Positions 1 through 4,498 of a DNA stretch of 7,317 bases are shown piece after piece. The DNA is from Clostridia bacterium (lineage in GTDB: Bacteria; Bacillota_A; Clostridia; Oscillospirales; Acutalibacteraceae). Position 1 is the stretch's first letter; each line of letters starts with the position of its first letter. The translations under genes and the position numbers were made by a program. Below the pieces are notes generated by a model. The model did no database searches. It worked only from the letters and a program-made list of their open reading frames with translations, and was not told the origin of the DNA. Location of the stretch: positions 1-7,317 of the forward strand of contig JAFSAK010000041.1 of assembly GCA_017441045.1 (NCBI GenBank). Direction: 5' to 3'.

Positions 1-684
1 AATACCACCATTCCTACCAAGAAGAGCCAGATTTTCTCTACCGCTGCTGACGGTCAGACATCTGTTGAAGTTCACGTTCTTCAGGGCGAACGCGAATTCG
101 CTAAGGATAATAAGACATTGGGTGTTTTCCACCTCGACGGTATTGCTCCCGCTCCCCGCGGAATCCCCCAGATTGAAGTAACCTTTGATATTGATGCCAA
201 CGGTATTGTTCACGTTTCCGCCAAGGATTTAGGTACAGGCAAAGAAAATGATATTACAATTACCGCAAGCACCAATATGTCTAAAGAAGATATCGATAAG
301 GCAGTAAAAGAGGCCGAATCTTATGCGGCAGAGGATAAGAAACGCCGCGAGGCAGTTGATGTTCGCAATAATGCCGACCAGATGATTTATCAGACTGAAA
401 AGACCATCGCAGATTTCGGCGATAAGTTAAGCGAAGAAGAAAAAGGCAAGATTGAAACCGCCAAGGAAGCTCTTAAAGAAGCGCTAAAGGGCGAGGATAT
501 CGATGCAATTAAGGCAAAGCAGGAAGAACTTCAAAAGGAAATCTATGCCGTAAGCGAAAAGGTTTATAAGGCCGCCGCAGAGGCACAGCAAGCAGCAGAA
601 GGCGCTGCTACCACAGGTGATAACGCAGGCGACAATGTTTACGAAGCTGACTTCACCGATGTGGATGATAATAACAAAAACTAA
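1..684 (+). CDS. dnaK: Chaperone DnaK (Hsp70), C-terminal part; 5' end outside window
   Basis: ATP-dependent cytoplasmic Hsp70 chaperone that binds exposed hydrophobic segments of unfolded proteins, working with DnaJ and GrpE. The reading frame is open from base 1, so only the last 227 codons are present. They begin at the start of the substrate-binding domain with the family's [23 protein letters not shown] sequence, followed by VLQGER, the LDGI.PAPRG loop and [19 protein letters not shown]. After these comes the helical lid (roughly fragment residues 95-195) and a low-complexity Ala/Gly/Asp tail ending in an acidic [17 protein letters not shown] stretch. The tail resembles the usual acidic DnaK C-terminus. 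The missing part is the ATPase domain, cut by the window edge and not by mutation. The TTG/ATG codons inside the frame are internal, not starts. dnaJ follows 67 bp downstream on the same strand, the standard Firmicute heat-shock order. Confidence 0.98.
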   Translation, partial: NTTIPTKKSQIFSTAADGQTSVEVHVLQGEREFAKDNKTLGVFHLDGIAPAPRGIPQIEVTFDIDANGIVHVSAKDLGTGKENDITITASTNMSKEDIDKAVKEAESYAAEDKKRREAVDVRNNADQMIYQTEKTIADFGDKLSEEEKGKIETAKEALKEALKGEDIDAIKAKQEELQKEIYAVSEKVYKAAAEAQQAAEGAATTGDNAGDNVYEADFTDVDDNNKN

Positions 685-697
685 TAAACAGTAAATT

Positions 698-721
698 GGT
701 GTGGCAGTTTTCTGCCACACC
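698..721 (+). other. Intergenic hairpin between dnaK and dnaJ, no U-tract
   Basis: A perfect 10-bp stem (GGTGTGGCAG / CTGCCACACC) with a TTTT loop starts 13 bp after the dnaK stop. It is followed by GTTACATATT, not by a T-run, so it does not look like an efficient intrinsic terminator. More likely it is an mRNA stabilising or processing element, or a partial attenuator that sets dnaK above dnaJ. That role is inference. Confidence 0.7.
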
Positions 722-737
722 GTTACATATTTACATT

Positions 738-742
738 AGGAG
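738..742 (+). promoter_or_regulatory. Ribosome binding site of dnaJ
   Basis: AGGAG lies 9 nt upstream of the GTG at 752 and fixes that non-ATG codon as the dnaJ start. The next in-frame ATG lies deep inside the gene, so it cannot be the start. Confidence 0.85.
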
Positions 743-751
743 AAAAAATAA

Positions 752-1909
752 GTGGCTGGCGATAAAAGAGATTATTATGATGTCCTCGGCGTTGATAAAT
801 CAGTAGGCGACGATGACCTTAAAAAAGCATATAGAAAAGCAGCTAAAAAGTACCACCCTGACCTTCATCCCGGTGATGCCGAAGCCGAAAAGAATTTCAA
901 AGAGGTAAATGAGGCTTATGAAGTTCTTTCGGATAAGGAAAAACGCGCCCGTTATGACCAGTTCGGTCACGCAGGTGTTGACCCCAACTTTGGTGCAGGC
1001 GGCGGTTACGGCGGCGGATTTACGGGAGATTTCGGCGATTTGGGCGATATCTTCAGTCAGTTCTTCGGCGGCGGTTTTGGCGGTGGCTTCGGTGGCGGCA
1101 GAAGGTCTAATCCCAATGCGCCAAGACGGGGCAATGATGCATCAGCCGTTGTTAATATTTCCTTTGAAGAGGCCGCTAAGGGTTGTAAAAAGACCGTTAA
1201 GGTAACCAAGATAGATAACTGTTCCGATTGCGGCGGAACGGGTTGTGAAAAGGGCAGCAGCGCAAAAACTTGTCCCGTTTGTCACGGCTCGGGTCAAGTG
1301 GCATCCGTTCAGCGCACGCCTTTTGGCCAGATTCAGACACAGCAGGTCTGCAACCATTGTCACGGCTCAGGTAAGATTATCGATAAACCTTGTAAAACCT
1401 GCGCAGGCAAAGGCAGAATCAGACATACTGTTGAAAAGACGGTTGATATACCCGCAGGTATTGATGACGGACAGGTTATAAGCGTTCGCGGCGGGGGAGA
1501 TGCGGGTGTAAACGGCGGTCCTTCGGGCGATTTGAGAATCAATGTAAATGTCCGTCCTCATCCGATTTTCCATCGTGACGGATATGATGTTTACTGCGAG
1601 ATCCCCATAACCTTTACACAAGCGGCTTTAGGCGCGGAAATCACCGTTCCAACCCTTGACGGAAAGGTTAAATTCACTATCCACGAAGGCACACAGCCCG
1701 ATGATGAGTTTAAACTCAAGGGCAAGGGAATACAACGCCTTAACTATTCGGGTAAAGGCGACCAGTATGTTAAAATCGTAGTAGAAGTTCCTCGTGACCT
1801 TTCAAAAGCACAGAAGGAAAAACTCCGCGATTTTGAAAGCGCTATGGATGAAAAGAATTATAAAAAGAGAAAATCTTTTACGGATAAATTAAAAGAGTTT
1901 TTTGATTAA
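752..1909 (+). CDS. dnaJ: Chaperone DnaJ (Hsp40, class A)
   Basis: Co-chaperone that binds unfolded clients, hands them to DnaK and stimulates its ATPase. The protein has 385 residues, normal for a class A (type I) DnaJ, and all domains are present in order. The J-domain covers about residues 7-72, with the catalytic HPD at 35-37. A Gly/Phe-rich linker spans about 80-116. The zinc-binding domain has four CxxCxGxG repeats, at 157 (CSDCGGTG), 174 (CPVCHGSG), 200 (CNHCHGSG) and 214 (CKTCAGKG). Two C-terminal beta-domains of the client-binding region follow, then a short basic helix. The start is GTG, chosen because the J-domain begins immediately after it and AGGAG sits 9 nt upstream. It is the last gene of the visible chaperone unit: its stop codon overlaps the first bases of a strong terminator. 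No missing zinc ligand or frameshift is seen. Confidence 0.98.
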   Translation: MAGDKRDYYDVLGVDKSVGDDDLKKAYRKAAKKYHPDLHPGDAEAEKNFKEVNEAYEVLSDKEKRARYDQFGHAGVDPNFGAGGGYGGGFTGDFGDLGDIFSQFFGGGFGGGFGGGRRSNPNAPRRGNDASAVVNISFEEAAKGCKKTVKVTKIDNCSDCGGTGCEKGSSAKTCPVCHGSGQVASVQRTPFGQIQTQQVCNHCHGSGKIIDKPCKTCAGKGRIRHTVEKTVDIPAGIDDGQVISVRGGGDAGVNGGPSGDLRINVNVRPHPIFHRDGYDVYCEIPITFTQAALGAEITVPTLDGKVKFTIHEGTQPDDEFKLKGKGIQRLNYSGKGDQYVKIVVEVPRDLSKAQKEKLRDFESAMDEKNYKKRKSFTDKLKEFFD

Positions 1910-1936
1910 AATAACGGGCGATTTGCCCGTTATTTT
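1908..1936 (+). terminator. Rho-independent terminator of dnaK-dnaJ
   Basis: A perfect 12-bp inverted repeat (AAAATAACGGGC / GCCCGTTATTTT) with a GATTT loop. The 3' arm ends in TTTT and continues AACTTTTG. It overlaps the last two bases of the dnaJ stop codon. The A-rich 5' arm means it could also stop minus-strand transcription. Confidence 0.88.
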
Positions 1937-1947
1937 AACTTTTGATA

Positions 1948-1975
1948 TTGACAAATCGAAAAAGTATGGTATAAT
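1948..1975 (+). promoter_or_regulatory. Consensus sigma-A promoter with extended -10 for the tRNA
   Basis: TTGACA (1948-1953), a 16-bp spacer, then TATAAT (1970-1975), preceded by TGG that forms an extended -10 (TGN). Both hexamers are perfect consensus, as expected for a stable-RNA gene. The predicted start near 1982 leaves a leader of about 21 nt before the mature tRNA. That leader can form a small GCGCT/AGCGT hairpin (1983-2000). Confidence 0.9.
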
Positions 1976-2002
1976 AATTTTTGCGCTATAAATTAAGCGT
2001 AT

Positions 2003-2079
2003 GGACCAATAGCTCAGTTGGTTAGAGCAACCGGCTCATAACCGGTTGGTCCGGGGTTCGAGTCCCTGTTGGTCCACCA
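2003..2079 (+). tRNA. tRNA with anticodon CAT, probably tRNA-Ile2 (lysidine type)
   Basis: A complete 77-nt cloverleaf. The acceptor is GGACCAA (2003-2009) paired with TTGGTCC (2069-2075). The D-stem is GCTC/GAGC, and the anticodon stem ACCGG/CCGGT encloses CTCATAA, giving anticodon CAT at 2037-2039. There is a 5-nt variable loop, T-stem CGGGG/CCCTG with loop TTCGAGT, discriminator A2076 and encoded CCA. It is not the initiator: positions 1-72 pair (G-C) and the anticodon stem lacks the three G-C pairs. Choosing between elongator Met and Ile2, the acceptor pairs C4-G69 and C5-G68 are known TilS (lysidine synthetase) determinants in E. coli Ile2. Clostridial elongator tRNA-Met acceptors usually start GGCGG. 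Ile2, decoding AUA after lysidine modification of C34, is therefore favoured, though not proven. Confidence 0.95.
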
Positions 2080-2080
2080 A

Positions 2081-2117
2081 AAAATAAAACCACCCGTTCG
2101 GGTGGTTTTATTTTTTT
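2081..2117 (+). terminator. Terminator of the tRNA gene (bidirectional)
   Basis: AAAATAAAACCACCC (2081-2095) pairs perfectly over 15 bp with 2100-2114 around a GTTC loop, and the T-run extends to 2117. It begins 2 nt after the tRNA CCA. The A-rich 5' side makes it equally competent for minus-strand transcripts, which matters for the repeat unit to its right. Confidence 0.93.
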
Positions 2118-2126
2118 ATGTACGAA

Positions 2127-2144
2127 ACCAACAGGGACTCGAAC
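2127..2144 (-). repeat. Inverted copy A of the tRNA 3' end
   Basis: ACCAACAGGGACTCGAAC is the exact reverse complement of tRNA positions 2056-2073 (last T-stem base of the 5' strand, T-loop, 3' T-stem, start of the acceptor 3' strand). It keeps the tRNA's G-T wobble-encoding base, so it derives from this tRNA or an identical one. On the minus strand it reads as a T-arm remnant. The bases where the acceptor end and CCA should be are replaced by nine unrelated bases (2118-2126), followed by terminator 2081-2117. Confidence 0.9.
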
Positions 2145-2188
2145 AAGGAGGGAGCGAAGCGGAAGAAAAGCGTTCGGGGAACGGTTTT
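2129..2188. repeat. 60-bp direct repeat, copy 1
   Basis: Identical at all 60 positions to 2303-2362. Sixteen bases at its left end belong to the inverted tRNA 3' end. The other 44 are purine-rich on the plus strand (AAGGAGGGAGCGAAGCGG...) and contain a small hairpin, CGTTC-GGG-GAACG (2171-2183), followed by GTTTT. I do not recognise a named repeat family. The AGGAGGG run is not followed by a plausible gene and should not be read as a ribosome binding site. Confidence 0.93.
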
Positions 2189-2259
2189 CGCCGACGTGGG
2201 CAAGCCGCTTGCGGCGCGATAGCGCACGGTAGTGCGCGGAAAAGTCCCGCGATAAATTT
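2189..2259. other. G+C-rich, hairpin-rich spacer between the two repeats
   Basis: No coding potential is visible. It contains GCCGC-TT-GCGGC (2204-2215) and GCGCAC-GGTA-GTGCGC (2222-2237), plus an alternative pairing of CGCGG (2235-2239) with CCGCG (2247-2251). By count, 2145-2252 has 69 G or C in 108 bases (64%), well above the A+T-rich neighbours. It resembles structured repeat DNA more than a gene. Only one copy is present in this window. Confidence 0.6.
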
Positions 2260-2290
2260 AAACCACCCAAACGGGTGGTTTTATTTTTTT
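2260..2290 (-). terminator. Second copy of the tRNA terminator, inverted; probable araC terminator
   Basis: AAACCACCC (2260-2268) pairs with GGGTGGTTT (2273-2281) around AAAC, with TTATTTTTTT on the plus side. Read on the minus strand, it follows a CCACCA remnant as the tRNA's own terminator does (one extra A), so it is an inverted copy of 2081-2109 or so. It faces the 3' end of araC and continues TTTAAATTTATC after the stem. It is therefore the best candidate to end araC transcription, while also able to stop plus-strand read-through. Confidence 0.75.
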
Positions 2291-2318
2291 GGTGGACAAT
2301 AACAACAGGGACTCGAAC
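2290..2318 (-). repeat. Inverted copy B of the tRNA 3' end, including CCA, with a 5-bp insertion
   Basis: On the minus strand this reads GTTCGAGTCCCTGTTG, then TTATT, then GTCCACCA. It is the tRNA 3' end (2056-2079) with five bases inserted inside the acceptor strand. Unlike copy A it keeps the CCACCA end and the A-run into the terminator. The 5' half of a tRNA is absent, so it cannot be a functional tRNA. It is a truncated remnant or part of a repeat module. Confidence 0.88.
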
Positions 2319-2362
2319 AAGGAGGGAGCGAAGCGGAAGAAAAGCGTTCGGGGAACGGTTTT
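2303..2362. repeat. 60-bp direct repeat, copy 2
   Basis: Exact copy of 2129-2188, offset by 174 bp. Identity stops sharply at both ends: position 2128 (c) versus 2302 (a), and 2189 (c) versus 2363 (g). This copy lies 30 bp beyond the araC stop, so it should be part of the araC 3' untranslated region. Read on the minus strand, its hairpin CGTTC-CCC-GAACG is followed by CTTTTCTT and could be a weak terminator. Confidence 0.93.
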
Positions 2363-2392
2363 GGATGAAATCAGGTGAAAGGCGGTACTTTA

Positions 2393-3316
2393 TCAGGATT
2401 TTGAAGTATTTCTTTGCTTGTTCTTTTTTCGAAAATCTGATGGAGAAATGTTTTTTTCGTTTATAAATTCTCTTATAAAATGTGAACTGTCATAAAAACC
2501 GCAGGCCAGCGCGATTGATAAAATGCTGTCATTTGTATTTAAAAGCATATTGGCGGCATTTTTTATTTTGCATTTCATTTGATAATTTGACGGCGTGGTT
2601 CCCGATATGGTTTTGAAATATCTCAGATAAGTGGAATATGAATGTGCGCTTTTCTGGGCGATCTTTTTAATATCAATTTTGCTGTCAAAATGATTTTCAA
2701 TATACTCCATACTTTCCAGCACCGTTAACATATCTTCATCGGGAAGGGTTTCGGTATTTATGGGGCGCAAGGAATATATGGTATTGGATAATTTGGCAAT
2801 AAGCGATAATACGTGGGCAATGGTTGCGGCTTCGTTGTTGTTGTCCTGCGCATCTTCAATAAGCGATATATATTGTTTCAACTGTTCAAATGGTATATCT
2901 TTAGATCTTAAATAGTATAGTTTTTCGAAATTTTCTCTCAACATGGGCTCTATATAAAAAGCCATATTGTAACCGTGAATTTTTTCAAGTAAGGATAGGT
3001 ATGTATCAATAAAAAGGTTGCTTAACAGAATATGATATACTACCAATTTTTCGTTGCAAGAATATCCGTGTTTCATATGGGGCGGAATAATAAATATATC
3101 ACCGCGTTGCGTTAGGATTTCTCGCTTTTCCAACTCGTGAATTCCCGCTCCGTTGCAAACGATATTGATTTCATAAAAATCGTGGGTGTGAGTGGGCAAG
3201 AAATTGTCAATGTTTTCGTGATATGATTTTATAAATCTACAATTTTTATCTAAATTTACATTTTCGAATTTGAATAAAGATGTATCGTGCAAGGGAATGG
3301 GGTCGATAATTGCCAT
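2393..3316 (-). CDS. AraC-family transcriptional regulator
   Basis: DNA-binding regulator of 307 residues, typical for an AraC protein with an N-terminal sensing domain. Residues about 30-95 form a cupin-like ligand-binding domain (LPTHTHDFYEINIV, then RGDIFIIPPHMKHGY, with His43, His45, His80 and His83). Residues about 212-300 hold the two helix-turn-helix motifs, the second ending in the family signature SIALACGFYDSSHFIREF followed by ISPSDFRK. A longer in-frame start at 3346 exists. The ATG at 3316 is preferred because AAGGAGG lies exactly 8 nt upstream of it, whereas the longer start has no ribosome binding site and would overlap the repeat sites of its own control region. It is divergent from the deacetylase-mntP pair and probably regulates it, perhaps in response to a sugar. 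The ligand is not predictable from sequence. Confidence 0.93.
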   Translation of the reverse strand: MAIIDPIPLHDTSLFKFENVNLDKNCRFIKSYHENIDNFLPTHTHDFYEINIVCNGAGIHELEKREILTQRGDIFIIPPHMKHGYSCNEKLVVYHILLSNLFIDTYLSLLEKIHGYNMAFYIEPMLRENFEKLYYLRSKDIPFEQLKQYISLIEDAQDNNNEAATIAHVLSLIAKLSNTIYSLRPINTETLPDEDMLTVLESMEYIENHFDSKIDIKKIAQKSAHSYSTYLRYFKTISGTTPSNYQMKCKIKNAANMLLNTNDSILSIALACGFYDSSHFIREFINEKNISPSDFRKKNKQRNTSKS

Positions 3317-3324
3317 AGCAGATG

Positions 3325-3331
3325 CCTCCTT
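3325..3331 (-). promoter_or_regulatory. Ribosome binding site of araC-type gene
   Basis: AAGGAGG on the minus strand, 8 nt before the ATG at 3316. It decides the start against the upstream in-frame ATG at 3346. Confidence 0.9.
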
Positions 3332-3337
3332 GAAAAG

Positions 3338-3349
3338 ATTGTACAATTA
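3338..3349. promoter_or_regulatory. Possible operator site 1 (ATTGTACAATTA)
   Basis: Contains a perfect 10-bp palindrome, ATTGTACAAT, in the araC leader. A near copy (11 of 12 bases) lies 32 bp away at 3370-3381. The spacing is about three helical turns, as expected for two sites read by one dimeric regulator. The regulatory role is inference. Confidence 0.45.
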
Positions 3350-3369
3350 AATGAAATATTTCTACAAAC

Positions 3370-3381
3370 ATTATACAATTA
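3370..3381. promoter_or_regulatory. Possible operator site 2 (ATTATACAATTA)
   Basis: Differs from 3338-3349 at one base and includes the predicted araC -10 hexamer. Occupation would therefore block araC transcription, a common arrangement for autorepression. It could instead be chance similarity of A+T-rich promoter DNA. Confidence 0.4.
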
Positions 3382-3398
3382 TATTTTAATATAATCAA
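3370..3398 (-). promoter_or_regulatory. Probable araC promoter
   Basis: On the minus strand: TTGATT (3398-3393), a 17-bp spacer, then TATAAT (3375-3370). The -10 is perfect and the -35 matches 4 of 6. The predicted leader is about 45-50 nt before the ATG at 3316. Confidence 0.65.
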
Positions 3399-3572
3399 GT
3401 ATGAAAAGCATCTGTTATAGAAATAGAAAATTTGAGTATAGATTCCAAAGAGTATTATGCGAAAAATAGGCAATATGGCAATAGCTACCATACATAAGTC
3501 CGACATATTAACGCTGCCTTTGTGCGAAAATTCAACTTCATCTTCATGATTCTGTTTTATTCGTTTTTACCC

Positions 3573-3601
3573 TTGTAATTTCATTGAAACCATATTATAA
3601 T
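3573..3601 (+). promoter_or_regulatory. Probable promoter of the deacetylase-mntP pair
   Basis: TTGTAA (3573-3578), a 17-bp spacer, then TATAAT (3596-3601). The -35 matches 4 of 6, compatible with an activator-assisted promoter. Transcription would start near 3608, leaving a leader of about 34 nt before the ATG at 3642. Confidence 0.6.
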
Positions 3602-3641
3602 AATTACAATAAATATTCCTTATTAAAAAGGAGTTGTGAGT

Positions 3642-4493
3642 ATGAATTATTTCTTGCGTTTTAAGGATGGCAAACCCAAAGCCCTAACTTTCAGTTACGA
3701 TGATGGAGTTGTTGAAGATATCCGCCTTGTTGAAATGTTTAATAAGTATGGATTGAAGGGAACTTTTAATGTAAATAGTAACCTTTTTTCTTCCAATGCC
3801 GCCCATCTATCAGCAGAGGTTATCAAGGATTTGTATCTTAAAGATGGTCACGAACTTGCTTGTCACGGTCTTAATCACCCCTTCCTTGAAAAACTTTCAG
3901 ATGATTTGGCTTTATATGAGATTATGGAGGATAGGCGCCGCTTAGAAGAACTCACAGGCACTATAATTCGCGGCCTTGCATATCCTTACGGCACTACGAG
4001 TGACCGCACTGTAGAACTTTTAAAGGCGGCGGGAATTTATTATGCCCGTACCATAAATCATTCTAACAATTTTGATATTCCTACCGAGTGGTTAAAACTT
4101 AAACCTACCTGTCATCACGATAGCCCCAATATATTTGATTTAATTGATGACTTTTTAAAGCGTGATATGCATAGAATAGGTTTAGGAAATAACGATGGTT
4201 TATTATTCTATATTTGGGGCCATGCATATGAGTTTGGCCGCAATAATAATTGGGCGCATATTGAAAAAGTATGCGAAATGCTTTCGTGCAATGATGATAT
4301 TTGGTATGCTACCAATATAGAAATTTATAGATATATCGAGGCATTCCGTTCTCTTGAATTTTCAATGGACCATAGTTTAGTTTATAACCCAACCACTATT
4401 GATGTTTGGTTTGAAATGAGAGAAACCCCATATAGCCCACTTAAACCAGTTTGCGTTAAGGGCGGAGAAACGGTTTCGCTTAAGGAGGATTAA
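3642..4493 (+). CDS. Polysaccharide deacetylase family protein (CE4/NodB-like)
   Basis: Predicted metal-dependent deacetylase of 283 residues with the NodB-type fold. Motif 1 is TFSYDDG (Asp20 and Asp21, equivalent to TFDDG: general base and metal ligand). Motif 2 is HGLNH (His75 and His79, metal ligands). A motif-3-like AYPYG is at 113-117, and WGHAYEF (192-198) may supply the last active-site His. There is no signal peptide or membrane anchor, unlike peptidoglycan deacetylases, so it probably acts in the cytoplasm on a small sugar or amide. The substrate is unknown. The ATG at 3642 is chosen because AAGGAG (3628-3633) lies 8 nt upstream. An in-frame GTG at 3636 would leave only 2 nt. It heads a two-gene unit with mntP (5-bp gap) and is divergent from the AraC regulator. 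Confidence 0.88.
   Translation: MNYFLRFKDGKPKALTFSYDDGVVEDIRLVEMFNKYGLKGTFNVNSNLFSSNAAHLSAEVIKDLYLKDGHELACHGLNHPFLEKLSDDLALYEIMEDRRRLEELTGTIIRGLAYPYGTTSDRTVELLKAAGIYYARTINHSNNFDIPTEWLKLKPTCHHDSPNIFDLIDDFLKRDMHRIGLGNNDGLLFYIWGHAYEFGRNNNWAHIEKVCEMLSCNDDIWYATNIEIYRYIEAFRSLEFSMDHSLVYNPTTIDVWFEMRETPYSPLKPVCVKGGETVSLKED
4482..4488 (+). promoter_or_regulatory. Ribosome binding site of mntP inside the upstream gene
   Basis: AAGGAGG lies in the last codons of the deacetylase gene, 10 nt before the TTG at 4499. It supports that unusual start and implies translational coupling. The next candidate start, ATG 4557, would delete most of the first membrane helix. Confidence 0.85.
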
Positions 4494-4498
4494 TTACC

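Larger units (their letters stand above)
3317..3641. other. Divergent intergenic control region
   Basis: 325 bp between the two divergent starts. It holds both promoters, both ribosome binding sites and the two ATTRTACAATTA sites described separately. I found no convincing gene, riboswitch or terminator in 3400-3570, which is A+T-rich without clear dyad symmetry. An 86-codon minus-strand frame across 3246-3506 overlaps the araC start and has no ribosome binding site. Confidence 0.7.

Noticed and set aside
909..1621. Several 60-98-codon frames within dnaJ on both strands
   Set aside because: Out-of-frame shadows of dnaJ; their composition reflects its Gly-rich and Cys-rich codons.
2144..2155. 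AAGGAGGGAG within the 60-bp repeat as a ribosome binding site
   Set aside because: No start codon with a credible open frame lies 5-12 nt downstream, and the motif is simply part of the identical repeat (also at 2318-2329).
2022..2270. 82-codon minus-strand reading frame across the tRNA and repeat, with a GTRTPD-type sequence
   Set aside because: It is translated from the antisense of the tRNA and its inverted tail plus the terminator. GTRTPD-like peptides are a known signature of spurious proteins called over tRNA genes. No ribosome binding site.
2069..2302. 77-codon plus-strand frame starting inside the tRNA 3' end, and a following 63-codon frame at 2275-2466
   Set aside because: They begin in tRNA or terminator DNA, run through hairpins and repeats, and the second overlaps the araC 3' end. 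No start signals and no recognisable protein features.
2056..2362. CRISPR array or integrated-island attachment site
   Set aside because: Only two repeat copies of 60 bp, no uniform spacers, and no cas genes nearby. The tRNA-end copies are inverted, whereas attL/attR are direct repeats, and there is no integrase in the window.
3246..3506. 86-codon minus-strand frame upstream of and overlapping araC
   Set aside because: Wrong frame over a well-supported araC start, no ribosome binding site, and it would cover the araC promoter and operator-like sites.
3317..3641. Manganese (yybP-ykoY) riboswitch upstream of the deacetylase-mntP pair
   Set aside because: I looked for the paired conserved loops of this class and saw no matching stem architecture. 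The predicted leader is only about 34 nt, too short for it.
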